Made by a program: the position numbers and the translations under genes. DNA of 64,000 bases, taken from Bacillota bacterium. Its GTDB lineage: Bacteria; Bacillota; Clostridia; Lachnospirales; Lachnospiraceae. A model generated the notes under the pieces. It was not told the DNA's origin. It saw only the letters and a list, made by a program, of their open reading frames with translations, and made no database searches. The stretch spans positions 62,001 through 126,000 of the forward strand of contig JAEYJO010000064.1 of the NCBI GenBank assembly GCA_023408815.1, given 5' to 3'. Positions 16,872-25,626 of the stretch are shown here, piece after piece; the stretch's first letter is position 1, and each line of letters opens with the position of its first letter.

Positions 16872-17996
16872 ATGGACAAGGATTGGAAGGAAATATTCTG
16901 CTGGTTCCATGAACATCCGGAGCTGGGATATCAGGAATATGATACAACACGGAAAATCAGAGAAATTCTTCAAAAAGGCGGTATCGAGATAGTAGAGACC
17001 GGCCTTTCGACAGGATTGATTGCAGTAGTGCGCGGGAGTGCGAAGGGAAAGAACGTCGCTTTCAGGGCGGATATCGATGCATTGCCAATAGAAGAGCAAA
17101 CAGGGCTTTCTTATACTTCTGCCCATAACGGCACCATGCATGCCTGCGGTCATGATTTTCATATAACGACAGCACTTGCAGCAGCAGAACGTCTGCATGA
17201 AAAAAGAAAAGAGATATCTGGAAACGTATTTTTTATTTTTCAGCCTGCGGAAGAGGTGGCAGATGGTGCCAAAACAGTAATACAAACAGGAGCGCTGAAG
17301 GAAGTAAACGAGTACTATGCGTTTCACGCAGATCCGGCACTTCCGACAGGAACGATCGGGCTGAAAAAAGGGACTATTATGGCAGCCGTTGATCAGTTCA
17401 AAGTTACTGTAGAGGGAAAGGGCACACATGCGGCAATGCCCTATTTGGGAAATAACCCCATACCTGTGATGGCACAGATGATGCTTGTCTTACAGACATC
17501 AGTGCCGCAAAAGGTTCCGGCTATCCACCCGAGTGTACTTAGCTTTACTCAGATATGTGCCGGGAATACATGGAATGTAATTCCAGAGAGCGGGTTTTTT
17601 CAAGGTACGATGCGCAGCATTCTCTTTCAGGAAAGAAAAGAGATGAAAGAGCGTTTTTTCACAATTGTTCAGGAATTTGCCAAAATGAACGATATGCAGG
17701 CACGTGTCGAATGGCATGAAGGCCCGGCCCCTATTATTAATGATGAGGATCTGTGCGATACCATAGAGCGCATTGCAAAAAAGAATCATTTCAGTATAAG
17801 ACAAGTCGAAACCAATATGATCAGTGATGATTTTTCATGCTATTTGGAAGCGAACGAAAAGGCGGCGGGAATGTACCTTAAAGTAGGAACCGGAGAAGGA
17901 TATCCGCTTCACAATTCCAGATTTACAGTGGATATTGCTGCGATAGAAATTGCGGCAGGGCTATTGACCGATATCTTACTGGAAGCAGCCAGATAG
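16872..17996 (+). CDS. M20 family metallo-amidohydrolase (YxeP/HipO-like)
   Basis: A 374-residue M20D hydrolase, which removes an acyl group from N-acyl amino acids or related amides. Metal-site residues are visible: HACGHD (Cys92, His94), PAEEVADGA (Glu pair after the lid), HADPALPTG (His), and the C-terminal PLHNSRF (His). The dimerisation domain begins near KFKVTVEGKGTHAAMP. Eleven bases separate it from the AhpD-like gene. With the upstream importer it parallels the yxeMNOP cluster of Bacillus subtilis, where a deacylase frees an S-substituted cysteine. The substrate here is inference. Confidence 0.9.
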   Translation: MDKDWKEIFCWFHEHPELGYQEYDTTRKIREILQKGGIEIVETGLSTGLIAVVRGSAKGKNVAFRADIDALPIEEQTGLSYTSAHNGTMHACGHDFHITTALAAAERLHEKRKEISGNVFFIFQPAEEVADGAKTVIQTGALKEVNEYYAFHADPALPTGTIGLKKGTIMAAVDQFKVTVEGKGTHAAMPYLGNNPIPVMAQMMLVLQTSVPQKVPAIHPSVLSFTQICAGNTWNVIPESGFFQGTMRSILFQERKEMKERFFTIVQEFAKMNDMQARVEWHEGPAPIINDEDLCDTIERIAKKNHFSIRQVETNMISDDFSCYLEANEKAAGMYLKVGTGEGYPLHNSRFTVDIAAIEIAAGLLTDILLEAAR

Positions 17997-18036
17997 ATTT
18001 CAAATGTAAATGAAACGCAGGAGTGAAAAAAGTACG

Positions 18037-19458
18037 ATGTTAGAATTGTATCCGGATTTTTATAATGATGTTTTTGGGCCGATTATGCAGCCCGGCTCGA
18101 GTTCTCACACAGCCGGTCCGTGCAGGATCGGCTATGTTGCGTCCTGCCTGCTGGATGCGCCGCTGAAGCAGATACAGGTGTATCTGGATCCGGACGGCTC
18201 TTTTGCCGGAACTTTTGGTTGGATGAATGAAGACCTGGGCATGCTTGCCGGTGCTTATGGTTTTTTGCCTGAGGAGGAAAAGATATTTGATATCAGGCAG
18301 ATTTTAAGTGAAGAGGGCATTCTCTATCGTTTTGATTTCGAGAAGATTGCGGAAAGCGCTCATCCAAATGCAGTCAAATTTGTTCTGACAGACAGGAACG
18401 ATGAGAAGGCAGCGCTTGTCGGTAATTCTATTGGAGGCGGAATGATAGAGGTTGTATGGGCTATGGGAATTTCGATATCCTTTAAAGGGGATAGAGAATT
18501 CGTGCTCCAGGGGAGCCGCAGGCGGTACGTCCTTAAACCGATCTTGCCGGTTATTACGACGGAAAGAAAGAAACCCCAGCTTTTTGCGGATTTTGAAGAA
18601 TGGATCCGGATTGCGGAAGAAAATCATCAAAGCTTGTGGGAAACCGCACTTGTATATGAAGAGAATTCCTCCGGATGGGGCAGAGGAGAGATTGTAGAGT
18701 ACATGAGAAAAATCCAGCGGCTGCTGAAAAGGCAGACGGATTACATAGATGAAGCGCAGGAACAGCTTTTGGAAACACCTCTTTCCGGTTATCATTTTCG
18801 TAAGTGGGAGAATTATTGTAAACAATCGCCTCCGGCTGTTGGAGGTGCTATTACGAACGCGTTGACATACGCATATCGCGCTCAGGCATTCAGGAGAGGT
18901 GTTCAAATCGTACCGGGGCCTATGGGAACCGGAGGAGGATATTTGTATTCTGCCGTAAGAGCGGTTATGGAGGCAAGGCATCTGTCCGAGGAAGATGCCT
19001 TGCATGGATTGTTTGTTGCCGCGGGTGTGGGAGCAATCTGTTATACGAGGTCGGAACCCACCGGCGAAACAACAGGATGTGCCGGAGAATGCGGTGTCTG
19101 TTCAGCCATGGCGGCGGCAGCGATAACAGAAATGTCCGGCGGAGCGCCAAGGCAGGTGGAAAGCGCGGCATCATTAGCATTACAGGCGGCCATTGGCTGG
19201 CCCTGCGATCCGATACCGGGCGGAAATAATCAGCCATGTTTTAGCAGATTTACTACGGCTATAACTATGGCAATTACATTTTCTGATCTTGCTTTGTCGG
19301 GAAGGGAAGGGGTAATACCTTTTCATGAGGTTGTGGACGTGATGGACAGCGTGGGGAGAGAAATGCCGGCCGGTCTTAAGTGTACTGCACAAGGGGGGCT
19401 GTGCGCTTCGCCTGAGGCAGCAGAATGTAAAAGGAGGTTCATTTCTGCAATGGTTTAA
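18037..19458 (+). CDS. L-serine dehydratase family protein, fused beta-alpha form
   Basis: A one-chain iron-sulfur serine-dehydratase-type enzyme of about 473 residues. The N-terminal beta-type domain has GSSSHTAGPCRIG; the C-terminal alpha-type domain has the glycine-rich PGPMGTGGG and the cysteine motif TGCAGECGVCSAMAAAA, which supplies Fe-S ligands, followed by GWPCDPIPGGNNQPC. The reaction would be deamination of serine or a close analogue to pyruvate or another 2-oxo acid. The middle third (about residues 150-270) is unlike bacterial SdaA and may set a different substrate. An in-frame ATG at 18010 is possible but lacks a ribosome site; AGGAG precedes 18037. Confidence 0.82.
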   Translation: MLELYPDFYNDVFGPIMQPGSSSHTAGPCRIGYVASCLLDAPLKQIQVYLDPDGSFAGTFGWMNEDLGMLAGAYGFLPEEEKIFDIRQILSEEGILYRFDFEKIAESAHPNAVKFVLTDRNDEKAALVGNSIGGGMIEVVWAMGISISFKGDREFVLQGSRRRYVLKPILPVITTERKKPQLFADFEEWIRIAEENHQSLWETALVYEENSSGWGRGEIVEYMRKIQRLLKRQTDYIDEAQEQLLETPLSGYHFRKWENYCKQSPPAVGGAITNALTYAYRAQAFRRGVQIVPGPMGTGGGYLYSAVRAVMEARHLSEEDALHGLFVAAGVGAICYTRSEPTGETTGCAGECGVCSAMAAAAITEMSGGAPRQVESAASLALQAAIGWPCDPIPGGNNQPCFSRFTTAITMAITFSDLALSGREGVIPFHEVVDVMDSVGREMPAGLKCTAQGGLCASPEAAECKRRFISAMV

Positions 19459-19564
19459 TATAACAGACAAAATTATGGACATAAAAGAATATATCTATTA
19501 AAATATTTGTTATACAGTCATGAAATATTAATACAGATAGAGTTTATAGGGAGGGGGATAACCT

Positions 19565-20305
19565 ATGTACTATGTGGCAATTTGTGATGACGATAAGAGA
19601 TTTGTTCAGTATGTAAAACGGATAATTTTAAGCAGTGGTCTGGATGAAAGCGAAGTTTTTTTCTATGAATATTATTCAGGGGAGGAATTAATAGAAAAGT
19701 GTAAAACACAGGATAATATTGATTTGCTTATACTGGACATGCAAATGAAGAAAATTAATGGAGATGAAACGGCCAAACAGTTTAGAATAAGGTTTCCCAT
19801 GTCAATTTTAGTGTTTTGTTCCGGCAGCTGTCAGCCAACCGTAAAATGTTTTGAAGCAGCACCTTTTCGTTATTTGCTGAAGGAATATACGGACAAGCGC
19901 ATGCAGCAGGAAATGAAAATAATTATCCAGGAGATGAAAAATAAAAAGACGGAACCGTACATTGTCGGAAACCGGCATTATAATACAGTAAAGTTAAAAC
20001 CGGAGGAAATATTATATATAGCAATTTCCAAACACGGAAGTAACATTTATGCCTGCCCTAATATTAAGAAATATGATTTCGAAAACAACATAACATGCAA
20101 GGAAAGAGTGGATGAATTATATCCCATACTAAAAGATTACGGTTTTGCGTATGCCCATAATAGCTACATTGTAAATTTAAAATACATCAGGAGAAAAACG
20201 ACAACAGAATTAGAACTGGTAGATGGCACTATTTTATCTATTGCGCGTTCGAAGGAGAAAGAACTCAGAGTCGAACTGGCCAGGAGTATGGCCAGGAAAT
20301 ATTGA
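19565..20305 (+). CDS. LytTR-family response regulator (AgrA-like)
   Basis: A 246-residue response regulator. Receiver domain residues 1-125 show the acidic pair in CDDDKRF, phospho-acceptor Asp58 in LLILDMQ and the Lys in LLKEYTDKR. Residues about 140-240 are a LytTR DNA-binding domain, ending with KYIRRKTTTELELVDGTILSIARSK. It is followed after 16 bases by a GHKL histidine kinase and 3.8 kb later by AgrD and AgrB genes, so it is the likely output of a peptide quorum-sensing circuit. Confidence 0.9.
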   Translation: MYYVAICDDDKRFVQYVKRIILSSGLDESEVFFYEYYSGEELIEKCKTQDNIDLLILDMQMKKINGDETAKQFRIRFPMSILVFCSGSCQPTVKCFEAAPFRYLLKEYTDKRMQQEMKIIIQEMKNKKTEPYIVGNRHYNTVKLKPEEILYIAISKHGSNIYACPNIKKYDFENNITCKERVDELYPILKDYGFAYAHNSYIVNLKYIRRKTTTELELVDGTILSIARSKEKELRVELARSMARKY

Positions 20306-20321
20306 AGTATAAGGGGATATT

Positions 20322-21638
20322 ATGGAGTATTTGGATAAGGCGGTTTTGTTGTTGAGCTGTGTAGTGGAAGTATATATATTATTTGATTTTTTCGACAATT
20401 TTTTTGAGCGTAGAGGATCGTTTGAAAAATATAGAAGGATTATATTAATAAGTATTATAACTACAGGCATAATGTTTCTGATTAATTTGATGAACAATAC
20501 ATACTTGAATTTATTTGGTGTGGCAATTTTATTTTTTCTATATGTAAGCTTACTGTTTTGTACAAGCTTTGGAAACCGTTTGATTTATCTTATCATTGCG
20601 TTATCTATATTTTGGGGATGTGAATTTCTATTTGCCATATTATTGGAAATATCATCATACTTTCTCCAACAGACAAGTATTGTCAGGTTATCGGCAATTC
20701 CATGGCAGATGCTGACAATGAAATTATTGACATATATTTTGTTCGTGATTATAAAGCAGGTTTCGAATAAGTCCAGAAAGAGAATGAATAGTAAAATCTT
20801 TATGATGTATTTATGTGTTCCGATAGCAAATCTGGGAATTATGCTGCTTACCTATTATTCGGGCATGGAATTTAGTGAAAAGCTTTCGATGAGACTTTTA
20901 ATGTCTGTGTGCTTTTCGCTTATGCTGCTTGGAAATATTCTCATATTTTATGCATTTAACCGGTACTCGGAAGAAATGTCCCTGAATATGAGACAGGAGG
21001 TAACGATCGTCCGTCAGAATGCAGATTTAAGTTATTATGCTCACGTACAGGAAACAAATGAAAAATACAAGGAGTTTATTCATGATACCAGCCATTATCT
21101 TAAAACAATAGGGGAACTCGCAAGAAAAAATCAAAATGACAGCATTTTAGACATTATATATGAATTAAATGTGGAACTGGAAAATAGTGCAATGGCCATA
21201 TATAGTGAGAATCATATTATAAATGCTATTTTGAATGAAAAAGAAGCTCAGTGTATTAAGGAAGGCATTCTTTTTGACGTGTATGCCGAACCGGGAACTC
21301 ATATGGGAAGCGTTGCTGATGTAGATATGATAACTATGCTGGGGAATTTACTGGATAATGCGATATGTGCGGCGCGGCAGGGGAAAAAGGAACGATATGT
21401 CAGAACCCGTGTTTTTATGCAGAATGAAGGCAGCTTTTGTGTAGTGAAAATTACAAATGATTTTGGAGGAGAGATTATACGCAGCGAGAACGGCTTCGTT
21501 TCGACCAAGAAGGAAAAGGGAATCCATGGAATAGGCATCCAAAGTGTGAAAAATACTGCGGAGAAGTATAATGGATATCTGGAATGCTTTATAGAAAAAG
21601 ATATTTTCACAGCTATTCTGGTTTTGCCTGCAATATAG
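20322..21638 (+). CDS. GHKL sensor histidine kinase (AgrC-like)
   Basis: A 438-residue membrane kinase. The first 210 residues contain about six hydrophobic helices with no extracellular domain, as in AgrC peptide receptors. The phospho-accepting His lies in KEFIHDTSHYLKTIGELA (near residue 252); the GHKL ATPase has LLDNAICAA (N box) and KGIHGIGIQSVKNTAEKYNG (G box). It is paired with the LytTR regulator upstream. The probable ligand is the cyclic peptide made from the AgrD-like gene at 24120. Confidence 0.9.
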   Translation: MEYLDKAVLLLSCVVEVYILFDFFDNFFERRGSFEKYRRIILISIITTGIMFLINLMNNTYLNLFGVAILFFLYVSLLFCTSFGNRLIYLIIALSIFWGCEFLFAILLEISSYFLQQTSIVRLSAIPWQMLTMKLLTYILFVIIKQVSNKSRKRMNSKIFMMYLCVPIANLGIMLLTYYSGMEFSEKLSMRLLMSVCFSLMLLGNILIFYAFNRYSEEMSLNMRQEVTIVRQNADLSYYAHVQETNEKYKEFIHDTSHYLKTIGELARKNQNDSILDIIYELNVELENSAMAIYSENHIINAILNEKEAQCIKEGILFDVYAEPGTHMGSVADVDMITMLGNLLDNAICAARQGKKERYVRTRVFMQNEGSFCVVKITNDFGGEIIRSENGFVSTKKEKGIHGIGIQSVKNTAEKYNGYLECFIEKDIFTAILVLPAI

Positions 21639-21673
21639 TATAAAAATTAAAAAAGAAATCATATAATGACAGA

Positions 21674-21711
21674 AGATGTATTCGTTAAAAGCAACGGATG
21701 CATCTTTTTTT
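21674..21711 (+). terminator. Rho-independent terminator after agrC-like gene
   Basis: AGATGTATTCGTT (21674-21686) pairs with AACGGATGCATCT (21693-21705) using two G-U pairs, followed by seven T. It ends the response regulator-kinase transcript and so separates it from the agrD-agrB pair. Confidence 0.85.
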
Positions 21712-21760
21712 GACAGAAATTGAGCGCCCTTCTTTTTAAGGTTATCGATCCGGTCTGACC

Positions 21761-21806
21761 TTGACATCATATTATCATTGTGTTATATTCAACTTGTGTA
21801 ATATAA
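21761..21806 (+). promoter_or_regulatory. Promoter and operator of the PadR gene
   Basis: TTGACA (21761-21766), 17-base spacer, TATATT (21784-21789). The inverted repeat TTATATT (21783-21789) / AATATAA (21800-21806) covers the -10 and start of transcription, a fitting place for PadR autorepression. The promoter is strong by consensus; the operator is inference. Confidence 0.65.
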
Positions 21807-21819
21807 AGGAGGTGTTCGT

Positions 21820-22380
21820 ATGTCATTAAAACATGGTCTGTTGGGTCTCTTGAATTACGGCTCTATGACAGGATATGAACTGGATAAGGCGTTTAAGGCT
21901 TCTCTTTCGTTTTTCTGGCAGGCAAAGACCAGTCAGGTCTACCGCGAACTGGATGCAATGGAACGGCGCGGCTGGCTGACCAGCGAACGAATTATGCAAA
22001 CTGAAAAACCGAATAAAAGAGTATATACCATAACGGATAGCGGAAAAGAAGAACTTGCTGACTGGCTTTCACTGCCGGAGGCGGATATTGCCGATGCGAT
22101 GCGTGTTAAAAGCGCATTTCTGATACGCGTTTTTTTCGCCGGAGAAACAAATATCGAGCAGTCACTCGATATGCTTCGTGCATATCGGGATAAATGTCTG
22201 GAAAGCAGGAAATCATTAAGGGCCGCTCATACTGCAAGTGCGGAATACGGGGCGGTTGTAGGAGATAAGAGAAAGGCAGCGTTTTGGGAACTCTCTATCC
22301 TTTACGGCGAAGCATTCTACGATGCCAGCCTGGATTGGGCAGAGAAAGCAATCACCATTTTGGAGGACAGGGGCCTATGA
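21820..22380 (+). CDS. PadR family transcriptional regulator
   Basis: A 186-residue PadR repressor. The winged helix (residues 1-80) has the family phrases GLLGLLNYGSMTGYEL, FWQAKTSQVYRELDAMERRGWL and KRVYTITDSGKEEL; the rest is the coiled-coil dimer domain of the Vir_act_alpha_C type. PadR proteins bind phenolics or drugs and repress neighbouring detoxification genes. It overlaps the next gene by four bases (ATGA), so both are co-translated and it probably controls that flavin reductase fusion. Confidence 0.92.
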   Translation: MSLKHGLLGLLNYGSMTGYELDKAFKASLSFFWQAKTSQVYRELDAMERRGWLTSERIMQTEKPNKRVYTITDSGKEELADWLSLPEADIADAMRVKSAFLIRVFFAGETNIEQSLDMLRAYRDKCLESRKSLRAAHTASAEYGAVVGDKRKAAFWELSILYGEAFYDASLDWAEKAITILEDRGL

Positions 22381-23972
22381 AAGTCTTAGTTGTGAATGGT
22401 TCACCGAAAAGTGAACGCAGCAATACCATGTGTTTGACCCGCGCTTTTTTGGATGGAGCCGGGTGGCCGGATGCGGAGATAATTGATGTGGCACGGGCAG
22501 GCATAAAGGCTTGCCTGGGTTGCTTCGCCTGCTGGAATAAGACACCGGGAAAGTGTGTCATAAATGACGGAATGGATAAAGTCTTATCCAAAATAATTGC
22601 CGCAGATGTGATCATTTGGTCTTTTCCGCTTTATTATTTCAGTGTCCCCGGTGGCCTGAAAAATCTCATTGACCGCCAACTCCCCTTGAATTTGCCGTTC
22701 ATGGCAGAGGAAAATGAAAGCGGAGGTCATCCGGCGCGATACGATTTGACCAATCAAAAGCATATCGTTATTTCAACTTGTGGGTTTTGGACGCATAAAG
22801 GTAATTACGAAGCAGTCACCGCTATGTTTGATCACTTTTGCGGAAAGGACAACTACGCGACAATTTATTGCGGTCAGGGAGAATTGTTCCGCGTACCCGA
22901 GTTAAAAGTCCGCACGGATACATATCTGGAGCTTGTTTGCCGGGCCGGAGCGGAGTATGCCGCCGGAGCGATTCATGCCGGAACACAAGCGGAGCTGGCA
23001 GAGCCGTTATATCCCCGCAATGTGTTTGAGAAAATGGCGGATGCTTCCTGGGGAATTGCCAAAGACGGGGATTCGGGAAATTCCGCGGACGACAGTCTGA
23101 ACTTTACAACGCAAATGGCAGCTTTATATAAGCCGGACGGGGTAGAGCGCATAATAGAGTTTTACTATACCGACATTGAAAAAACTTATCAAATCCTGCT
23201 GAAAAAGCAAGGCTCGGAGGTCATAACGGATGACTTCAAGCCGTACACTACGAGAATTGAAACGCCGTACTCGGTTTGGCTTTCCATTGCCCGCGGAGAA
23301 ATCTCAGGGCAGGAGGCAATGTTTCAGAGGCTATACAAAGTCATTGGTGATTTCAGCCTCATGCTCAAATGGGATGATTTGTTCGGGGAACAAACGCCGC
23401 CGAAGCGTTCAGAACATAAGACACCGCACAAAACCAATATGATGCTTCTTCTTGCCCCATGGATTGTCATTTGGATAGCTATGGCCGTCAATTCTATTGT
23501 CGGCGGTGCGACAGGTATTGCGGTGGCGGCGCTCATTCCGCTGTTATGGATCAAGTTCCGGCCTGTCGTCTACGAGCAAATCAGCATTCCTATTGTGGCA
23601 GGGCTTTCACTGGCGGTGCTGCTCGGTGCGGATGTGAGACTGATCGTGTGCGCCAGCTATTTGATATTCGGGCTGATGTGGTTTACCGGTGCGTTTCCTA
23701 AAGTGCCTCTGACCGCCCATTACAGCGCGGAGGGTTATGGTGGGGAAAGAGCCCTTGAGAATCCACTGTTTATCAGAACAAACCGCATCTTGACCATAGC
23801 CTGGGGTGTGCTCTATCTTGTCACACCGATTTGGACATATATCCTGATGGGAACGGGACTTTCACCCTATGTAGGATTAATCAATTCTATCCTGCCGGCA
23901 CTGATGGGTGCGTTTACGGCATGGTTTCAAAAATGGTATCCGTCACGATATGCAAGCGGAGGTACAATATAA
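22377..23972 (+). CDS. NAD(P)H-dependent FMN reductase fused to a lipid-binding-like and a membrane domain
   Basis: A 531-residue multidomain protein. Residues 1-180 are a flavodoxin-like FMN reductase (VNGSPKSERSNT phosphate loop, then C-x2-C-x2-C type cysteines in CLGCFACWNKTPGKC). Residues about 235-340 look like an SCP2-type sterol-carrier domain (IEFYYTDIEKTYQILLKKQG to MFQRLYKVIGDF). Residues about 355-525 hold five or six membrane helices. This arrangement would anchor a reductase at the membrane and may act on hydrophobic quinones or xenobiotics. Co-translated with PadR. The start ATG lies in the ATGA overlap. Confidence 0.8.
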   Translation: MKVLVVNGSPKSERSNTMCLTRAFLDGAGWPDAEIIDVARAGIKACLGCFACWNKTPGKCVINDGMDKVLSKIIAADVIIWSFPLYYFSVPGGLKNLIDRQLPLNLPFMAEENESGGHPARYDLTNQKHIVISTCGFWTHKGNYEAVTAMFDHFCGKDNYATIYCGQGELFRVPELKVRTDTYLELVCRAGAEYAAGAIHAGTQAELAEPLYPRNVFEKMADASWGIAKDGDSGNSADDSLNFTTQMAALYKPDGVERIIEFYYTDIEKTYQILLKKQGSEVITDDFKPYTTRIETPYSVWLSIARGEISGQEAMFQRLYKVIGDFSLMLKWDDLFGEQTPPKRSEHKTPHKTNMMLLLAPWIVIWIAMAVNSIVGGATGIAVAALIPLLWIKFRPVVYEQISIPIVAGLSLAVLLGADVRLIVCASYLIFGLMWFTGAFPKVPLTAHYSAEGYGGERALENPLFIRTNRILTIAWGVLYLVTPIWTYILMGTGLSPYVGLINSILPALMGAFTAWFQKWYPSRYASGGTI

Positions 23973-24119
23973 AAAAGTGCGGTAATCCGTTTTGACCGGA
24001 TGTATCAAATCTTCTGTGTTTTGACAAAAACTGTTCTTCAGTTTGCAAAAATTGCCAATTATATTGTTTAGTTATACAGATGAATGTAGAATAACAAAAA
24101 AACACGGAGGTATATTCTT

Positions 24120-24275
24120 ATGAAAATGAAAAAAAACATTGTATGCAAAACACTTGGTATCATGAATTGCCTGGCACTTATGATGGTAGTACAAACTGCA
24201 AATGTATGCTGCACGTGGATATTTCATCAGCCCGAGTTTCCGGAAGCGGCAAATAAGTTTAAAAAGGTTCAATAA
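24120..24275 (+). CDS. agrD: AgrD-like cyclic lactone autoinducer peptide precursor
   Basis: A 51-residue peptide gene with GGAGG nine bases before its ATG and a one-base overlap with agrB. The layout is that of AgrD: positively charged amphipathic leader (MKMKKNIVCKTLG), hydrophobic segment, core ANVCCTWIF, and acidic recognition tail HQPEFPEAANKFKKVQ with the conserved Pro-x-x-Pro-Glu. By analogy with staphylococcal and clostridial peptides, the mature signal would end at Phe and contain a thiolactone ring Cys-Thr-Trp-Ile-Phe; a second Cys immediately before the ring is unusual. The partner AgrB is next; receptor and regulator genes are at 19.6-21.6 kb. Confidence 0.88.
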   Translation: MKMKKNIVCKTLGIMNCLALMMVVQTANVCCTWIFHQPEFPEAANKFKKVQ

Positions 24276-24871
24276 TGATCTTAAAAGTTGTTGATTTTAT
24301 TCTTGACAGGCAGCTTGAAAACGGAATGATTTCCGGAGAAGACACCAGCGTGTATCGATATGGTTATACGCTGGTGCTGGAAGTCATGATAAATATTATC
24401 ATAGCAATAATGATCGGCTTGATTTCGGGGGAACTGGTAAGTGTATTATTATTCATGGTGATGTTTATACCTTTGAGGAGTTATTGCGGCGGTTATCACG
24501 CGTCCAAAACGTGGATATGCATAATATTGTCCAATATTGCAGTGGCAGGTGTTGTGCTCGTTGTTAAGAAATTCCAATTTGCTGTCGATTATATACCGCT
24601 GCTTACGGCAGAGGTGATTGGTACTGCCGTCATATTGCTTCTGGCTCCCATACAAAGTGAAGCGAAGAAATTGAGCGATAATGAAAAGCAGGTATATAAA
24701 AAATACGTTCGGTTCATTTTGATAATAGAGTTGGTTTTTGCACTAATATTCTTTCTCATATTTAAATTAAATAAGTATGGCCTCATAATCATAATGGTAC
24801 ATATTATACAAGCGGTATCCCTGCTCGCTGTACATTTAAAAGAATCAAGGACGGGAGCCGCTGAGGTGTAA
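24275..24871 (+). CDS. agrB: AgrB family peptide-processing membrane protease
   Basis: A 198-residue integral membrane protein of the accessory gene regulator B family. The catalytic motif RSYCGGYHASKTWIC provides His75 and Cys82, with the same seven-residue spacing as the active His and Cys of staphylococcal AgrB. About five or six helices follow. It cuts the C-terminal tail of AgrD and helps make the thiolactone ring at the cytoplasmic membrane. Translation is coupled to agrD through a TAATG overlap. Confidence 0.93.
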   Translation: MILKVVDFILDRQLENGMISGEDTSVYRYGYTLVLEVMINIIIAIMIGLISGELVSVLLFMVMFIPLRSYCGGYHASKTWICIILSNIAVAGVVLVVKKFQFAVDYIPLLTAEVIGTAVILLLAPIQSEAKKLSDNEKQVYKKYVRFILIIELVFALIFFLIFKLNKYGLIIIMVHIIQAVSLLAVHLKESRTGAAEV

Positions 24872-24996
24872 AGCCGATTTGTTAAGGAAACGGGATTTAT
24901 ATAATCAAAGCCCAAATAATATCAGAATAAATAACATAAATATAAGATTATATTTATCCGGTTTTCCTTGCAATTTATAGATGGGCGGAGTATGGA

Positions 24997-25626
24997 TTAC
25001 TTCAAGTATTCAGCCTTAATGACGTACCGGCAAAGCATATCCGTCAGCTCGTCGATTACCTTATCCTTATCGTAGGAAGTTTGATAGAACTGCACTTCAT
25101 GAACGACCGCCTCAATACTGTTCTGGATAACCATTCCGGCAGTGGTAAAGTCTGTAATCCGAAGCAGTCTGCGGTAGCCTTGCAGTATTCGAAGAACCTT
25201 TTCGGCAGCATAGCTGCGATATTTTTCTTCAAGTACACGGAATTCTTCATATTGTTGGGAGAGACTTGTGATTTCCTTCTGAAATGCAGGCATATAGGTG
25301 TGTATCTGCATAACAGTCTGTATATAGCTTCTGATCAGTTCTGCGGGGTCCGGTATCACGTTGTCCTCATTTTCAAGCCCGATATCCGGAATCTGTGCCA
25401 GTGCATCCTGATACAGATCCTTGACTAATTCTTCATAGAGAGCTGTTTTATCCGTAAAATAGGAATAGAATGTTCCGATGGATAAGCCGGCTTTTTTTGC
25501 TATTTCATTGGAACTTGTATTGTGAAAGCCCTTCTCGGAAAAAAGTATAAGTGCTGCCTGCTTTAATTGCTTTTTCTTTTCTATACTGCGTGCCTGTTTC
25601 GGTATGCGGATTTCTTTGTTACCCAT
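24997..25626 (-). CDS. TetR family transcriptional regulator
   Basis: A 209-residue TetR repressor. The N-terminal helix-turn-helix reads RSIEKKKQLKQAALILFSEKGFHNTSSNEIAKKAGLSIGTFYSYFTDK, and the C-terminal ligand domain belongs to the TetR_C_33-like group (VVHEVQFYQ). It is transcribed divergently from an ABC exporter whose promoter is flanked by two ATGAGT-N4-ACTCAT palindromes, the likely binding sites. Such pairs usually control an exporter in response to its substrate. Confidence 0.9.
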   Translation of the reverse strand: MGNKEIRIPKQARSIEKKKQLKQAALILFSEKGFHNTSSNEIAKKAGLSIGTFYSYFTDKTALYEELVKDLYQDALAQIPDIGLENEDNVIPDPAELIRSYIQTVMQIHTYMPAFQKEITSLSQQYEEFRVLEEKYRSYAAEKVLRILQGYRRLLRITDFTTAGMVIQNSIEAVVHEVQFYQTSYDKDKVIDELTDMLCRYVIKAEYLK

